Positions 34,037 through 42,623 of a stretch of DNA of 64,000 bases are shown here, piece after piece. This DNA comes from G963663495 sp963663495. GTDB taxonomy: Bacteria > Bacteroidota > Rhodothermia > Rhodothermales > Bin80. A program made the position numbers and the translations under genes. The notes under the pieces are model-generated. The model searched no databases. It was not told where the DNA came from and worked only from the letters and a program-made list of their open reading frames with translations. Positions within the stretch are counted from its first letter, which is position 1. Every line of letters begins with the position of its first letter. The DNA is taken from positions 3,844,001 through 3,908,000 of the forward strand of contig OY760427.1 in assembly GCA_963663495.1 (NCBI GenBank). The letters are read 5' to 3'.

Positions 34037-34462
34037 GATCCCGTAGCTCAGTTGGCAGAGCATCTGACTTCAGTTTGGAGCCTCGTGCGAGAAATCGTGC
34101 GAGTGGAGGCTGCTGTATGCTGGAACGCCCTAAAGCCGTACCTACGTCGTCACACGTAATAATGGTACGGATACGTGGGTAATCAGCAGGCAACCTTGAA
34201 AGAGAAAGAGCGCGTACGGTCCGCAGCAAGGCTGGCATTGTGATAAGGCTTCCTTCAGGCCTGCGGACCTCACGCCAGTGATCCAGTAGGCCTACGCTTT
34301 CAATTTCAAGAGAGCCCTCAGAGGCCATACGCAGCCCACCCTACCCTCGGTCCGCCGCGGCGGGTGAAGAGATGGTCCAGACTACAACGCATTCTTGCGG
34401 CCGATGAAAGTCGGTGTGGTAGGTTAATCAGAGGGTCCCAGGTTCGAGCCCTGGCGGGATCA
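34037..34462 (+). tRNA. tRNA-Lys(UUU) interrupted by a group I intron
   Basis: Exon 1 is 34037-34070 and exon 2 is 34424-34462. Joined, they give a 73-nt cloverleaf: acceptor GATCCCG/CGGGATC, D arm GCTC..GAGC, anticodon stem TCTGA/TCAGA, loop CTTTTAA with anticodon TTT, variable loop, T arm CCCAG/CTGGG with GTTCGAGCC, and discriminator A. CCA is not encoded. Exon 1 ends after U34, so the 353-nt intron lies between anticodon positions 34 and 35. The spliced tRNA has every conserved position I can check (U8, A14, G18G19, GTTCGA). tRNA-Leu(GAG) follows 12 bp downstream. Confidence 0.92.
34071..34423 (+). ncRNA. Group I self-splicing intron (IC3-like) in tRNA-Lys
   Basis: The exon ends in T and the intron ends in G (34423), as group I splicing requires. 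The order of conserved elements parallels the cyanobacterial tRNA-Leu(UAA) intron. TTTGGAGCCTC is near the 5' end. A P2-like hairpin GCGAGAAATCGTGCGAG follows. GGAACGCCCTAAA comes next, then the P/Q region AATCAGCAGGCAACCTT. The R-like TCAGAGGCCATACG comes next, then the S-like GGTGAAGAGATGGTCCA. GGCCAT and ATGGTC can form P7. No protein is encoded, so splicing would be autocatalytic. Confidence 0.9.
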
Positions 34463-34474
34463 CGCAAACCATTG

Positions 34475-34558
34475 GCCCGGGTGGCGGAATTGGTAGACGC
34501 GCTGTCTTGAGGGGGCAGTGCCCTGGTGGGCGTGCTGGTTCGACTCCAGTCCCGGGCA
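34475..34558 (+). tRNA. tRNA-Leu(GAG)
   Basis: This is an 84-nt type II tRNA: acceptor GCCCGGG/CCCGGGC, D arm GCGGAATTGGTAGACGC, anticodon stem CTGTC/GGCAG with loop TTGAGGG (anticodon GAG). The long variable arm TGCCCTGGTGGGCG is followed by T arm CTGG/CCAG with GGTTCGACT. The discriminator A is at 34558, with no encoded CCA. It is uninterrupted, in contrast to its neighbour. Confidence 0.93.
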
Positions 34559-34651
34559 CAAGATGTATGGCCATGGCGGATTGATATATTCCGATGGATG
34601 ACGTGCGTCAAACATTAGCGGATGCATCGCAGGTAGAGTGTGCGCTAGAGT

Positions 34652-34950
34652 GTATCCGTCGGGTGAAGTACAAGGTTAGGCGGGCTTTAGGTTGGACTGC
34701 ATGAACCACTTGTATAGCTTGACGCATTATGATCGGAAACCAGGTTTAGCGAGCCGACAAGGGCCTTGCGGAGCGGTGAGTACGCTATCGTCCGGACGGT
34801 TGAACACAGCCAGCGCCATTCTGGAAAAAAGACATGGGTATCAGAATGGAAAAACCGGAACCTGATGGAGGCACAGTTACCGGCAGGTATTGCCGCCCAA
34901 GGCACCTTGCGGTCTTCGCGGAGCAACAACGCTCAAGGATCTTATGCTAA
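34652..34950 (+). mobile_element. IS66 left-end remnant in the tRNA-gltA interval
   Basis: GTATCCGTCGGGTGAAGTAC at 34652 matches the IS66 terminus at 22539 (GTATCCGTACGGTGAAGTAC). Beyond it, AAAAAAGACATGGGTATCAG and AAAAACCGGAACCTGATGGAG at 34826-34870 parallel the untranslated leader of IS66 copy A at 22720-22770. No tnpC is left and there is no second end. The remaining 35 kb-side interval to gltA (to 35076) shows nothing else. Confidence 0.65.
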
Positions 34951-35076
34951 GCCACCGACTGCAGCGATTTAGAAGGCTCGCGCCATCGTACGCCACCTGA
35001 ACAATTCGCTGCTCGCACCCCTCAAGGCTGCGGCGCCCACGGAAGATCGTCCAATATCAGAGGGTAAACATCCTGC

Positions 35077-36348
35077 CTATCGATCGCCAATCGGAACGTA
35101 CGGGCGAAGATTGCTGCCCACATAAAGCTGGCGGGGTCGGTGGAGACGCCCCTTGCCATCATGCATCTCCTTCCAGTGGGCAATCCAGCCAGGAAGACGC
35201 CCGATAGCAAACAGCACCGTAAACATGGTCGTAGGCAGACCCATGGCACGGTAGATGATGCCGCTGTAAAAGTCCAGGTTGGGGAATAGCCGCCGCTCAA
35301 TAAAATATTCGTCCTCCAGCGCAACCCGCTCCAAATCCTTGGCGATATCAAGCAACGGGTCCGTCCTACCAAGCTGTTCCAACACCCGATCGGCCGCATT
35401 CTTGATCAGTTTTGCTCGGGGATCGTAGTTCTTGTACACCCTATGCCCAAATCCCATGAGCCGAAACGGATCGTTACGATCCTTTGCCTTCCTGATATAC
35501 TTGGAATAATCTGCTCCGTCGGCGGCAATAGCACCAAGCATATCCACCACCGCCGTGTTCGCGCCCCCGTGCAGCGGACCGGATAATGCGCAGATACCGG
35601 AAGAGATCGTCGAAAAAAGGTCTGCCCCACTGCTTCCCACCATCCGTACGGTTGATGTGCTGCAATTCTGCTCGTGGTCCGCATGCAGGATCAGCAGCAT
35701 ATCCAAGGCTTGATGGGCGACAGACGAAATGACATACGGCTCCGATGGAACAGCGAACATCATCTGCAGGAAATCCGACACAAAGTCCAGGTCATTCCTC
35801 GGATACATGTAAGGCTGACCGATAGACTTCTTATACGATAGCGCGGCTATCGTCTTCAGCTTTGCCAGAAGCCTGAAGATGTTGTATTCATCCTGCTCCG
35901 GATCAGGATAATACGTTGAGAGCGAACTCACCATGGACGAAAGCACGGCCATGGGCTGCGCACCCGGAGGAAATCCTTCATAGAATTTCTTCATGTCCTC
36001 ATGCAGCAGCGTATGCTTGGTCAGGTGCTGGGTAAATACGTCCAGCTCCGCCCGCACCGGGAGCGATCCGTAAATCAGCAGATACATCACCTCAACGAAG
36101 GAAGCCTTCTCCGCCAACTCTTCAATGGCATATCCCCGATACCGGAGAATACCTGCCTCACCGTCAATAAAAGTGATGGAACTAGTACAGGACCCGGTGT
36201 TGCCGAAGCCCGGGTCCATTGAAATAGCACCTGATTGCTTGCGCAGCCTCGTAATATCAATGCCTACCTCTCCCTCTGTTCCCTGGACAACAGGTAGTGA
36301 GTAGCGTTTGCTTTCCAGTTCTAGTGTTGCCGTGGACATGCTCTTCAT
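35077..36348 (-). CDS. gltA: Citrate synthase
   Basis: The enzyme condenses oxaloacetate and acetyl-CoA at the entry of the TCA cycle. The 423-aa sequence shows RYRGYAIEELAEK and LLILHADHEQNCSTSTVRMVGSSGADLF. The catalytic region ALSGPLHGGANTAVVDML and the second His in MGFGHRVYKNYDPRA follow, with NLDFYSGI near the end carrying the catalytic Asp. Length matches the type II (hexameric, NADH-sensitive) form of Gram-negative bacteria. A second Met three codons in (MSTATLELE) is an equally good start. Confidence 0.95.
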   Translation of the reverse strand: MKSMSTATLELESKRYSLPVVQGTEGEVGIDITRLRKQSGAISMDPGFGNTGSCTSSITFIDGEAGILRYRGYAIEELAEKASFVEVMYLLIYGSLPVRAELDVFTQHLTKHTLLHEDMKKFYEGFPPGAQPMAVLSSMVSSLSTYYPDPEQDEYNIFRLLAKLKTIAALSYKKSIGQPYMYPRNDLDFVSDFLQMMFAVPSEPYVISSVAHQALDMLLILHADHEQNCSTSTVRMVGSSGADLFSTISSGICALSGPLHGGANTAVVDMLGAIAADGADYSKYIRKAKDRNDPFRLMGFGHRVYKNYDPRAKLIKNAADRVLEQLGRTDPLLDIAKDLERVALEDEYFIERRLFPNLDFYSGIIYRAMGLPTTMFTVLFAIGRLPGWIAHWKEMHDGKGRLHRPRQLYVGSNLRPYVPIGDR

Positions 36349-36439
36349 TGCAAGCCGTGCTCAGTATGAGCCCCAATATATAAACAGGCGGGTACTTCGT
36401 GCCTACGATGTATATTCCCTCGTGCCAATATTCCGTTAG

Positions 36440-36829
36440 ATGGAAGCCCACCCGCCGTCCTCACCAACATACAACAAGCCGGAGACACCGGGCATATGGA
36501 TGAATTTCGACAATACGGTTTCCATTTATGTAGTGATCCGCGAGTCGGATGACTTTGAGTCCTCGGCACAATGTGTATTTCAAGCTGTTGTGGATGCCGA
36601 GGAGCGATTTCCGGGCTGGCCAAGGATGTTCTATCTGGATGTTGTAGGGCACCGGGATTCACATGGTGATTTTCATGAAGACTTTATTGAGCTTCAACAG
36701 GAATTCTGGTTTTCGACGGTAGCGCCATTCCTGACCGGGTTCGATCTACCACTGACGGGCCCGTTAATAAACCCTTCACCGCAGCGCAGCGACTTGCCCG
36801 ATTCACTCGCCATTCGTTCAGGAAACTGA
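36440..36829 (+). CDS. Hypothetical protein, 129 aa
   Basis: I do not recognise a family. The reading frame is divergent from gltA (91-bp spacer). It has a compact acidic/aromatic composition (IYVVIRESDDFESSAQCVFQ, WPRMFYLDVVGHRDSHGDF) with no signal peptide or membrane segment. A second possible start is ATG 36500 (MNFDNTVSIYVV). Codon use is like the neighbouring core genes. The DVVGHRDSHGDFHEDFIELQQEF block is rich in His and acidic residues and could bind metal, but this is speculation. Confidence 0.6.
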   Translation: MEAHPPSSPTYNKPETPGIWMNFDNTVSIYVVIRESDDFESSAQCVFQAVVDAEERFPGWPRMFYLDVVGHRDSHGDFHEDFIELQQEFWFSTVAPFLTGFDLPLTGPLINPSPQRSDLPDSLAIRSGN

Positions 36830-36907
36830 TGAACGAGTGTAAACCCTTCCTGTTGACATTTGTAGCATTGGGCAGGTAGCTTTGCCAAGATTCCGTCTGA
36901 GGGCGCA

Positions 36908-38206
36908 ATGGTCCGAATACTACTTTTAATCCTGGCGGTCTTGGTGGCTGCCATGGCATTCGTCATGGGGCAGTCAATCCTGTTTCCTGTAGCCGGGGGG
37001 CTGGCTGTACTTGCCTTACTGGGCTCAATATTTGTGGCGCGAAGGAAACGCAAAGAGCGCAATAGGATGAAGGAGTCGCTAAAACCCCCCGAGCCGGAAA
37101 CCAAGGATCCTGAGGACGCAAGCGAAGAGTTGCGCGATCTGGGGATTATTGCTATCCGCTCAATCGGGCCGGACTCGGAAGATGACTTGGCGCTTGAGTC
37201 GGATGATGACACAATTGTGCTTGATTCATCTGTCATGTCTGGCGCGCGACAGATGCGCGACTTCGTCAGCCACGACGCCGAGAAGGGTGTTCGGAAGATG
37301 CGGTCCACGCGGCCTGATCCGCGATCAAAATCCGTTCTCGTACCCATTTTGGATGGCCTGCGAGCTGCGATCGGGGCCCATGCTGTAGGTTTGGCACGCC
37401 GCTACAAGGATGCTTGCGAGTACAGGCTGCTCGCCTCGGCAGGCGAGCATTGGGCGAAAGCACGGGGGGATATATTTCGCTCCGGCACCACGCCACTAAT
37501 GCCTGATGGTGTTTCCGTCGGCCTGCGATCAATCGGCACCCATGACCTACCCCCCAGGGCTCTAAGCTACAGCTCCACCCCCGCCGCAATCCGGCAGGTG
37601 GTAGTGGCATCTGAGTTGGACCCTCCACTACTGCTGTTCGCGGACACAACAGCGAGGGACGGCCTCGCGCACGAACGTGTCTCGGTCCTCATGTCCCAGT
37701 TTGTGATGACCTTTGGCGTCTTGCTTCGCACCGTCGAAACAGCAAGACAAGCGGACCGTCCACGCTTGGAGATAATTGCCGAGGAAATGGCGCGTGCCCG
37801 GTCACGTGACCAGAGTATTGCGTTGGCCCTGGCGTTCTTGAACCGGGCTGAACAGCTTCATGGTCGCGGCCATGAAGCAAAACGCAAGGAAGCGGAGTCC
37901 CTTATGGTCTTCAAACTGAAAAATGCTTCGCGCAACTGCCGAGTTCTGCAGGTAGGTCCGCTAACTTTTGGGATCTTTATCTACGGCGGTTTTCAGGAGG
38001 TGGAGTACTGGGATCGCCGCGCCCACAATGCGTTTGAAAACGAAGAAGGATTGTTGGAAGGGGGCATTAGCGTCGGCGTATCCATGCTCCAGGGGCGCCA
38101 CGAGACGGCGCAGGAATGGCGCAATGAGGCGAAGAATGCTTTGCTTGAGGCTTATACTACCGGTATTCCCTCAGTGCTTGCTAACCCCGACATCGTCGGA
38201 CATTAA
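36908..38206 (+). CDS. Membrane-anchored protein with GAF-like and degenerate GGDEF-like regions
   Basis: This 432-aa protein has two N-terminal membrane helices (residues 3-22 and about 25-42), then a basic and acidic linker (to about residue 130). The middle region (LVPILDGLRAAIGAHAVGLARRY onward) has the look of a GAF/sensor fold. The last 150 residues (RPRLEIIAEEMARARSRDQSIALALAFLNRAEQLHGRG and ISVGVSMLQGRHETAQEWRNEAKNALLEAY) follow the layout of a diguanylate-cyclase domain without a GGDEF signature. A signalling or scaffolding role is inference. Its stop is 6 bp from the convergent pcm stop. Confidence 0.6.
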   Translation: MVRILLLILAVLVAAMAFVMGQSILFPVAGGLAVLALLGSIFVARRKRKERNRMKESLKPPEPETKDPEDASEELRDLGIIAIRSIGPDSEDDLALESDDDTIVLDSSVMSGARQMRDFVSHDAEKGVRKMRSTRPDPRSKSVLVPILDGLRAAIGAHAVGLARRYKDACEYRLLASAGEHWAKARGDIFRSGTTPLMPDGVSVGLRSIGTHDLPPRALSYSSTPAAIRQVVVASELDPPLLLFADTTARDGLAHERVSVLMSQFVMTFGVLLRTVETARQADRPRLEIIAEEMARARSRDQSIALALAFLNRAEQLHGRGHEAKRKEAESLMVFKLKNASRNCRVLQVGPLTFGIFIYGGFQEVEYWDRRAHNAFENEEGLLEGGISVGVSMLQGRHETAQEWRNEAKNALLEAYTTGIPSVLANPDIVGH

Positions 38207-38212
38207 GGCGCA

Positions 38213-38869
38213 TCATCCTGCCACCAGAGGGACGAATCGAAACGCCTCACCGCTTTCTGCTTCGAAATCCTGCCTACCCACGCGAATGATTCGCTTCATC
38301 ACCTGTCCTTTTCCGCCGCCTACCGGGATCACAAGCCTCCCTCCCGCACGGTCCCTGGTCGGCATCGCCAACTGCATAAGCAGCGGATCGGGTACCCCGA
38401 TTGCACCCGCGGTGACGATAATCCCGTCAAACGGAGCTTGGGCCTGCCAACCCTGCGTTCCGTCTCCATAACGAGCGTAGACGCGATGCCCGAGACTTCG
38501 TAAGACCTGTCGTGCACGTTCGTGCAAAGCCCTGTGACGCTCTACCGTGAAAACGCGCACTCCCATTGCACAAAGGACAGCTGCCTGATAGCCACTGCCC
38601 GTTCCAATCTCCAGGATCCTTTCACTTGGCCGCGGATCAAGAAATGCGGTCTGATAGGCGACTGTGAAGGGTTGCGAAATCGTCTGGCTATTGCCGATAG
38701 GCAGCGCTTGGTCAAAATACGCCCGGGCCTGCATCGCAGAGTCAACAAATCTCTCCCGCGGCACAGCCCCGATAGCGGTCAGCACATTCTCCTCCACGAT
38801 TCCTTTCTCGCGAAGTTCGTCTACAAGGTCTGCCCGCTGCCTCCGGAAATGTCGGCCAAGGTCGCTCAT
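38213..38869 (-). CDS. pcm: Protein-L-isoaspartate O-methyltransferase
   Basis: Pcm repairs isoaspartyl damage in proteins by SAM-dependent methylation. The 218-aa protein has the PCMT-specific IPRERFVDSAMQARAYFDQALPIGNSQTISQPF-like block, seen here as VPRERFVDS and GNSQTISQPFTVAYQTAFL. The SAM-binding motif is ILEIGTGSGYQAAVL, and FDGIIVTAGA follows. It overlaps the upstream cdaA by 4 bp (38866-38869), so it is the third gene of a folP-cdaA-pcm unit. Confidence 0.93.
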   Translation of the reverse strand: MSDLGRHFRRQRADLVDELREKGIVEENVLTAIGAVPRERFVDSAMQARAYFDQALPIGNSQTISQPFTVAYQTAFLDPRPSERILEIGTGSGYQAAVLCAMGVRVFTVERHRALHERARQVLRSLGHRVYARYGDGTQGWQAQAPFDGIIVTAGAIGVPDPLLMQLAMPTRDRAGGRLVIPVGGGKGQVMKRIIRVGRQDFEAESGEAFRFVPLVAG

Positions 38870-39648
38870 GTCGGAGCCTCAGCATCCATGTCCTCGCCTA
38901 GAGCGTCTGCGAGTTGACTGTATAATTCCGCGATCGCATTGATGGGAGTAATCACGCCGTGTTCTGCCACCGAAATCTGTCCTGTCTCTTCTGACACCAC
39001 GACTACGAACGCATCGGTCTCCTCTGTCAACCCAACTGCGGCGCGGTGGCGAAGACCCAACTGTGGGCTAAGATCCAAGCTTCGGGAAACCGGCAGAATG
39101 CAGCGAGCAGCTTCGATTTTCCCGCTCGAAATAATGACAGCACCATCGTGCAATGGGTTCCGAGAATAGAACAGTGATAAGATCAAATCACGGCTGACGG
39201 AGGCATTTATTATCTCTCCTGTCTCCGCAAAAGTACGCAGCCCGTTGAACCGCTTGATAGCAATGAGTGCCCCCGTCTCTGTTTCACCAAGCATCCGAGC
39301 AGCCTCCGCAACTTGGGCAATCAGTTCCTGTCGAGGGCGGCGAGCCAGAAAATAGCGCAGTAGGGGTGCTTGTCCTACAAGAAGCAGAACGCGCCGCAGT
39401 TCGGGCTGAAAGATAATGATCGCAGCAAGGAGATAGATCTCACTCAATGACCCGAACAGGGCCTGGAGAATCTTCATCCCCAAAAAGTCGACCAGAAATT
39501 GAACCAGATAAATGGCTACAAGCCCAACAAATATTGAGATGGCGAGGGTACCGAGCATCCACTTGTACAGACGGTACAGGAGGTAGGCCACCAAGACGAT
39601 CTCTACAAGATCGACGAATCGTACGGGTATGACTCCAAACAAGGTCAT
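38866..39648 (-). CDS. cdaA: Diadenylate cyclase CdaA
   Basis: CdaA makes the second messenger cyclic di-AMP from two ATP. The 260-aa protein has three N-terminal membrane helices (residues about 8-70), then the DAC domain. Its catalytic motifs are DGAVII near residue 169 (PLHDGAVIISSG) and RHR near 199 (GLRHRAAVGLTEETDA). Downstream of the core is a short C-terminal tail. It overlaps folP by 4 bp upstream and pcm by 4 bp downstream; the folP-cdaA order is common in Bacteroidota-related genomes. Confidence 0.93.
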   Translation of the reverse strand: MTLFGVIPVRFVDLVEIVLVAYLLYRLYKWMLGTLAISIFVGLVAIYLVQFLVDFLGMKILQALFGSLSEIYLLAAIIIFQPELRRVLLLVGQAPLLRYFLARRPRQELIAQVAEAARMLGETETGALIAIKRFNGLRTFAETGEIINASVSRDLILSLFYSRNPLHDGAVIISSGKIEAARCILPVSRSLDLSPQLGLRHRAAVGLTEETDAFVVVVSEETGQISVAEHGVITPINAIAELYSQLADALGEDMDAEAPT

Positions 39649-40565
39649 GTTTGGGCATTCTCCGAGACAGACGCCTGCCGAATCGCATGGATTACGCGCA
39701 GCATATGCACTGTCGGTTTTACATCGTGTGTGCGAACCATACTCGCCCCTCCGAGCACCGCGATGGCCGTCGCTCCGAGCGTACCGAACAGTCTTTCGTG
39801 CACCGGCACCGGGTCCATCGTTGATCCCAGTACACTCCCGATCGTGCTCTTACGGGAAATTCCAATCATGATCGGGCAGTTGAGGTCCATGAATGTGCCA
39901 AGCATGCCCACAAGTGCCAGATTATCCGCATACGACTTACCAAAACCAAATCCCGGATCTACGATAACATCGCGTACGCCCGCTATTTTTGCGATGGCCA
40001 CCGATCGGGCCAGCGATGCATGTATCCGTTTCATTCCCAGACCGTTCCCGGACATATGTGCCATGTTTCCAGGGGACCCTACAGCGTGCATTACCACAAG
40101 AGGCGCGCCGTAGACCGCGGCCAAGTCAGCTGACTCCACAGATTGCCGAAGTCCTGAAATATCATTGATCATACACGCACCTGCCTGCAATGCCGCCCGT
40201 ACCACTGATGGGCGCCATGCATCAACAGACACCACGGTGCTCGGGAGGCGGTCTTTCACGGCCTCAATGACGGGTACGATACGTGCTATTTCCTCCTTCG
40301 CCGGCACGAGCGCCGCCCCCTTCCCATAAACGGTCCCTGCCGGCCTGGAGGAGGCACCACCAACATCAATGATATCGGCTCCCTCGGCAACCATTTCCGC
40401 AGCGCGATCCAGCGCTGCAGCAACAGAAGTGTACCTGCCACCGTCCGAGAAGGAGTCGGGCGTAACATTGAGCACTCCCATCACAAGCGGCCCATAATCC
40501 AGTGAGAGTTCCTTACCTATACAGTTAAGTGCGGTACCTCGGACATATGGGACAGAACGCAACAC
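39645..40565 (-). CDS. folP: Dihydropteroate synthase
   Basis: FolP joins p-aminobenzoate to the pterin pyrophosphate in folate synthesis. The 306-aa protein shows the first signature VMGVLNVTPDSFSDGGRY, the second GADIIDVGGASSRPAG, DPGFGFGKSYADNLAL and MIGISRKSTIG, all conserved. The residues before LSLDYGPLVMG are slightly longer than usual. It is the first gene of folP-cdaA-pcm and diverges from the GH3 gene with only 27 bp between starts. Confidence 0.93.
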   Translation of the reverse strand: MLRSVPYVRGTALNCIGKELSLDYGPLVMGVLNVTPDSFSDGGRYTSVAAALDRAAEMVAEGADIIDVGGASSRPAGTVYGKGAALVPAKEEIARIVPVIEAVKDRLPSTVVSVDAWRPSVVRAALQAGACMINDISGLRQSVESADLAAVYGAPLVVMHAVGSPGNMAHMSGNGLGMKRIHASLARSVAIAKIAGVRDVIVDPGFGFGKSYADNLALVGMLGTFMDLNCPIMIGISRKSTIGSVLGSTMDPVPVHERLFGTLGATAIAVLGGASMVRTHDVKPTVHMLRVIHAIRQASVSENAQT

Positions 40566-40592
40566 AGTGCACGAAAGGTAAGGATCGACTCT

Positions 40593-42185
40593 TTGCGTCG
40601 CTTGCTTTATATCGTTTGTTCGGATCCGTACTATATGCCGCCGGGTTTCATGGCGCTACTGTCTTGGACTCTGCTTATGCTTGGACTCATTAAGGTCAAA
40701 ACATTCGTCAACAATCCGGTTACCACGCAACGCCGCCTCCTAGTCAATATCCTGCGACGCGCGTCTCATACGGAGTGGGGCCGGCGGCTCAACTTTGCTG
40801 CCATATGCCGGAGTTCAGATCCTGTAAGGATCTACCAGGAGCGGGTACCACTCCATGAATATCCGGATATAGCCGATGATGTCCAACGCATGCAAGCGGG
40901 CGGTTCCGACATTTTGTCACCTGGCGTGACAACGCATTACGCCGTCTCAAGCGGTACCACGGATGCTGGCAAAATCATTCCTGTGAGTGATACAATGCTC
41001 CGGGCCAACAAACGATTCGGCACCACGGTAGGTCTTCAGTATCTGATCGCTAAGCGACGGCCCGGCTATCTCTTTGGAAAACATCTCGGAATTCCTGGAC
41101 GAATAGAGGATGACGCACGGTATCCCGGAACGCTGATTGGAGAAGTTAGCGGGCTGCAGGCCTTGTTTGCCCCGGCGCTATATCGCTATATGCTGCAGGC
41201 TGTTCCGAATGAAATGGCTTTCATGCCACACTGGAACAAGAAGCTTAAGGCAATCGCGGATCACACCATGGATATGGATGTGCGCACGGTGATCCTCACG
41301 CCGTCCTGGGCACCCGTATTGTTCAAACTTCTTATTAACAACTACAACGCACGCCACGGAACCTCTATAAACACGGTAGCGGAGATTTGGCCAAGATTCA
41401 ACTTGTTCATATCCGGCGGAGTAGCGCTAAGCTCCTATAGGTCCGTGCTGGAGGATTTGGTGGGTAACCCGAAGCTGGACTTCATGGAAACGTACGGTGC
41501 TTCTGAAGGATTTTTCGCGTTTCAGACTGATCCAGTAGACCCTTCCATGCTCCTGCATCTTGACAATGAGGTGTTCTTCGAGTTTGTTCGTCTTGACGAA
41601 ATCGGCAGCGCAAGCGCTCGGCGGCACACCATCGCGGACGTTGAAGCCGATGTGCGGTATGCTCCATACCTTACCACATGTAGCGGCTTGTACGGGTACA
41701 AGTTAGGCGATGTGGTGCGTTTTACGAGCACCCGTCCGTACAAGATTGTGGTAGCCGGACGTACTGCAGAGATGCTAGACGGGTACGGGGAGGCGGTATA
41801 CGGGGAGGATGCAAGACAGGCTATTGAGGCAGCATGTGCGCACACAGGCGCCCAGCTGAAGGACTACCATATCGCACCCCGATTGATAGTCACGAATCGA
41901 TTGCCTGCTCATCAGTGGCTCGTGGAGTTTGAGCGCTCGCCGGAAGCTGTGGATACATTTACGCGCGTGCTTGACGAGAAGCTATCTGAGATAAACCGCC
42001 ACTACTATATACGTCGTGAAGGCCAAGCGTTGGACCCGCCCGAATTGGTGTGCCTGCCGCCAGGCACAATAGCATCATGGCTGAACGCCACGCGCGCTGT
42101 GGTGAGCACCCAGACGAAGGTGCCGAGGATGCGTGATAACCGGTCGGTCGCTGATGGTATTCTAGCATTCGTGTCGAACAAATAA
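40593..42185 (+). CDS. GH3 family acyl-acid amido synthetase-like protein
   Basis: This 530-aa protein belongs to the GH3 (auxin-responsive promoter) ATP-dependent adenylating family. Characteristic elements are the phosphate-binding YAVSSGTTDAGKIIPVSD near residue 112, the ETYGASEGFFAFQTD block near 300, and GLYGYKLGDVVRFTSTRPYKIVVAGR near 370. Bacterial members are common in Bacteroidota; their substrates are largely unknown, though some plant members conjugate hormones to amino acids. The first 35 residues are hydrophobic and could be an N-terminal membrane-associated segment or an overlong start; ATG 40635 (MPPGFM) is an alternative. Confidence 0.87.
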   Translation: MRRLLYIVCSDPYYMPPGFMALLSWTLLMLGLIKVKTFVNNPVTTQRRLLVNILRRASHTEWGRRLNFAAICRSSDPVRIYQERVPLHEYPDIADDVQRMQAGGSDILSPGVTTHYAVSSGTTDAGKIIPVSDTMLRANKRFGTTVGLQYLIAKRRPGYLFGKHLGIPGRIEDDARYPGTLIGEVSGLQALFAPALYRYMLQAVPNEMAFMPHWNKKLKAIADHTMDMDVRTVILTPSWAPVLFKLLINNYNARHGTSINTVAEIWPRFNLFISGGVALSSYRSVLEDLVGNPKLDFMETYGASEGFFAFQTDPVDPSMLLHLDNEVFFEFVRLDEIGSASARRHTIADVEADVRYAPYLTTCSGLYGYKLGDVVRFTSTRPYKIVVAGRTAEMLDGYGEAVYGEDARQAIEAACAHTGAQLKDYHIAPRLIVTNRLPAHQWLVEFERSPEAVDTFTRVLDEKLSEINRHYYIRREGQALDPPELVCLPPGTIASWLNATRAVVSTQTKVPRMRDNRSVADGILAFVSNK

Positions 42186-42623
42186 CCTAATGGTCTCATG
42201 GGCTATTTGGACAGTACTCCTCAATCCGGTCAGGCGTGGCTGAGTGCCGCTTTTGCCCTCAAGCACCGCCCAGTCAGGAGCGTTTTTCCTTATCCGGTCG
42301 GCATGCAGAAGCGTCAGCCGCTCTCCCTGTTGAATGATCCGTCGTGACCAAGGACTTAAGTAGAGTTTGCCAGAAAAGTATGGTCTTGCGAGCGACTTTT
42401 GGTTGAGTGGGGGGCTGGATTTCGAATTGGGGATCGGAATGACAAGTCAGCAAGGATGTTTCGACGGTATCGGTGCCGACTTTGTCCGCTCACGCCGGCA
42501 ATCCTCGGATTTTGACGTTGATCAGACGCGTTTTTGTCGTCCATCAGCGAGGCATGAACATACGTTGGCCTCTCGCCCTTGCAGGCTACCTTGATTCTGT
42601 GCTGAAGACGCTCGCGCGAGTAC
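42186..42623. other. Interval without a confident gene
   Basis: A 49-codon open frame runs from ATG 42198 to TGA 42347 (MGYLDSTPQSGQAWLSAAFA...). I cannot support it as a gene. The region from about 42370 is probably the non-coding end of the ISNCY element that follows. No RNA gene is seen. Confidence 0.4.

Noticed and set aside
34037..34462. tRNA-Lys read as a pseudogene broken by an IS remnant
   Set aside because: The break is exactly after U34, both exons are perfect, there is no IS terminal repeat or target duplication, and conserved group I intron elements are present.
42198..42347. A 49-codon small protein after the GH3 gene
   Set aside because: No ribosome-binding context or recognisable feature; kept only as a note in the interval entry.
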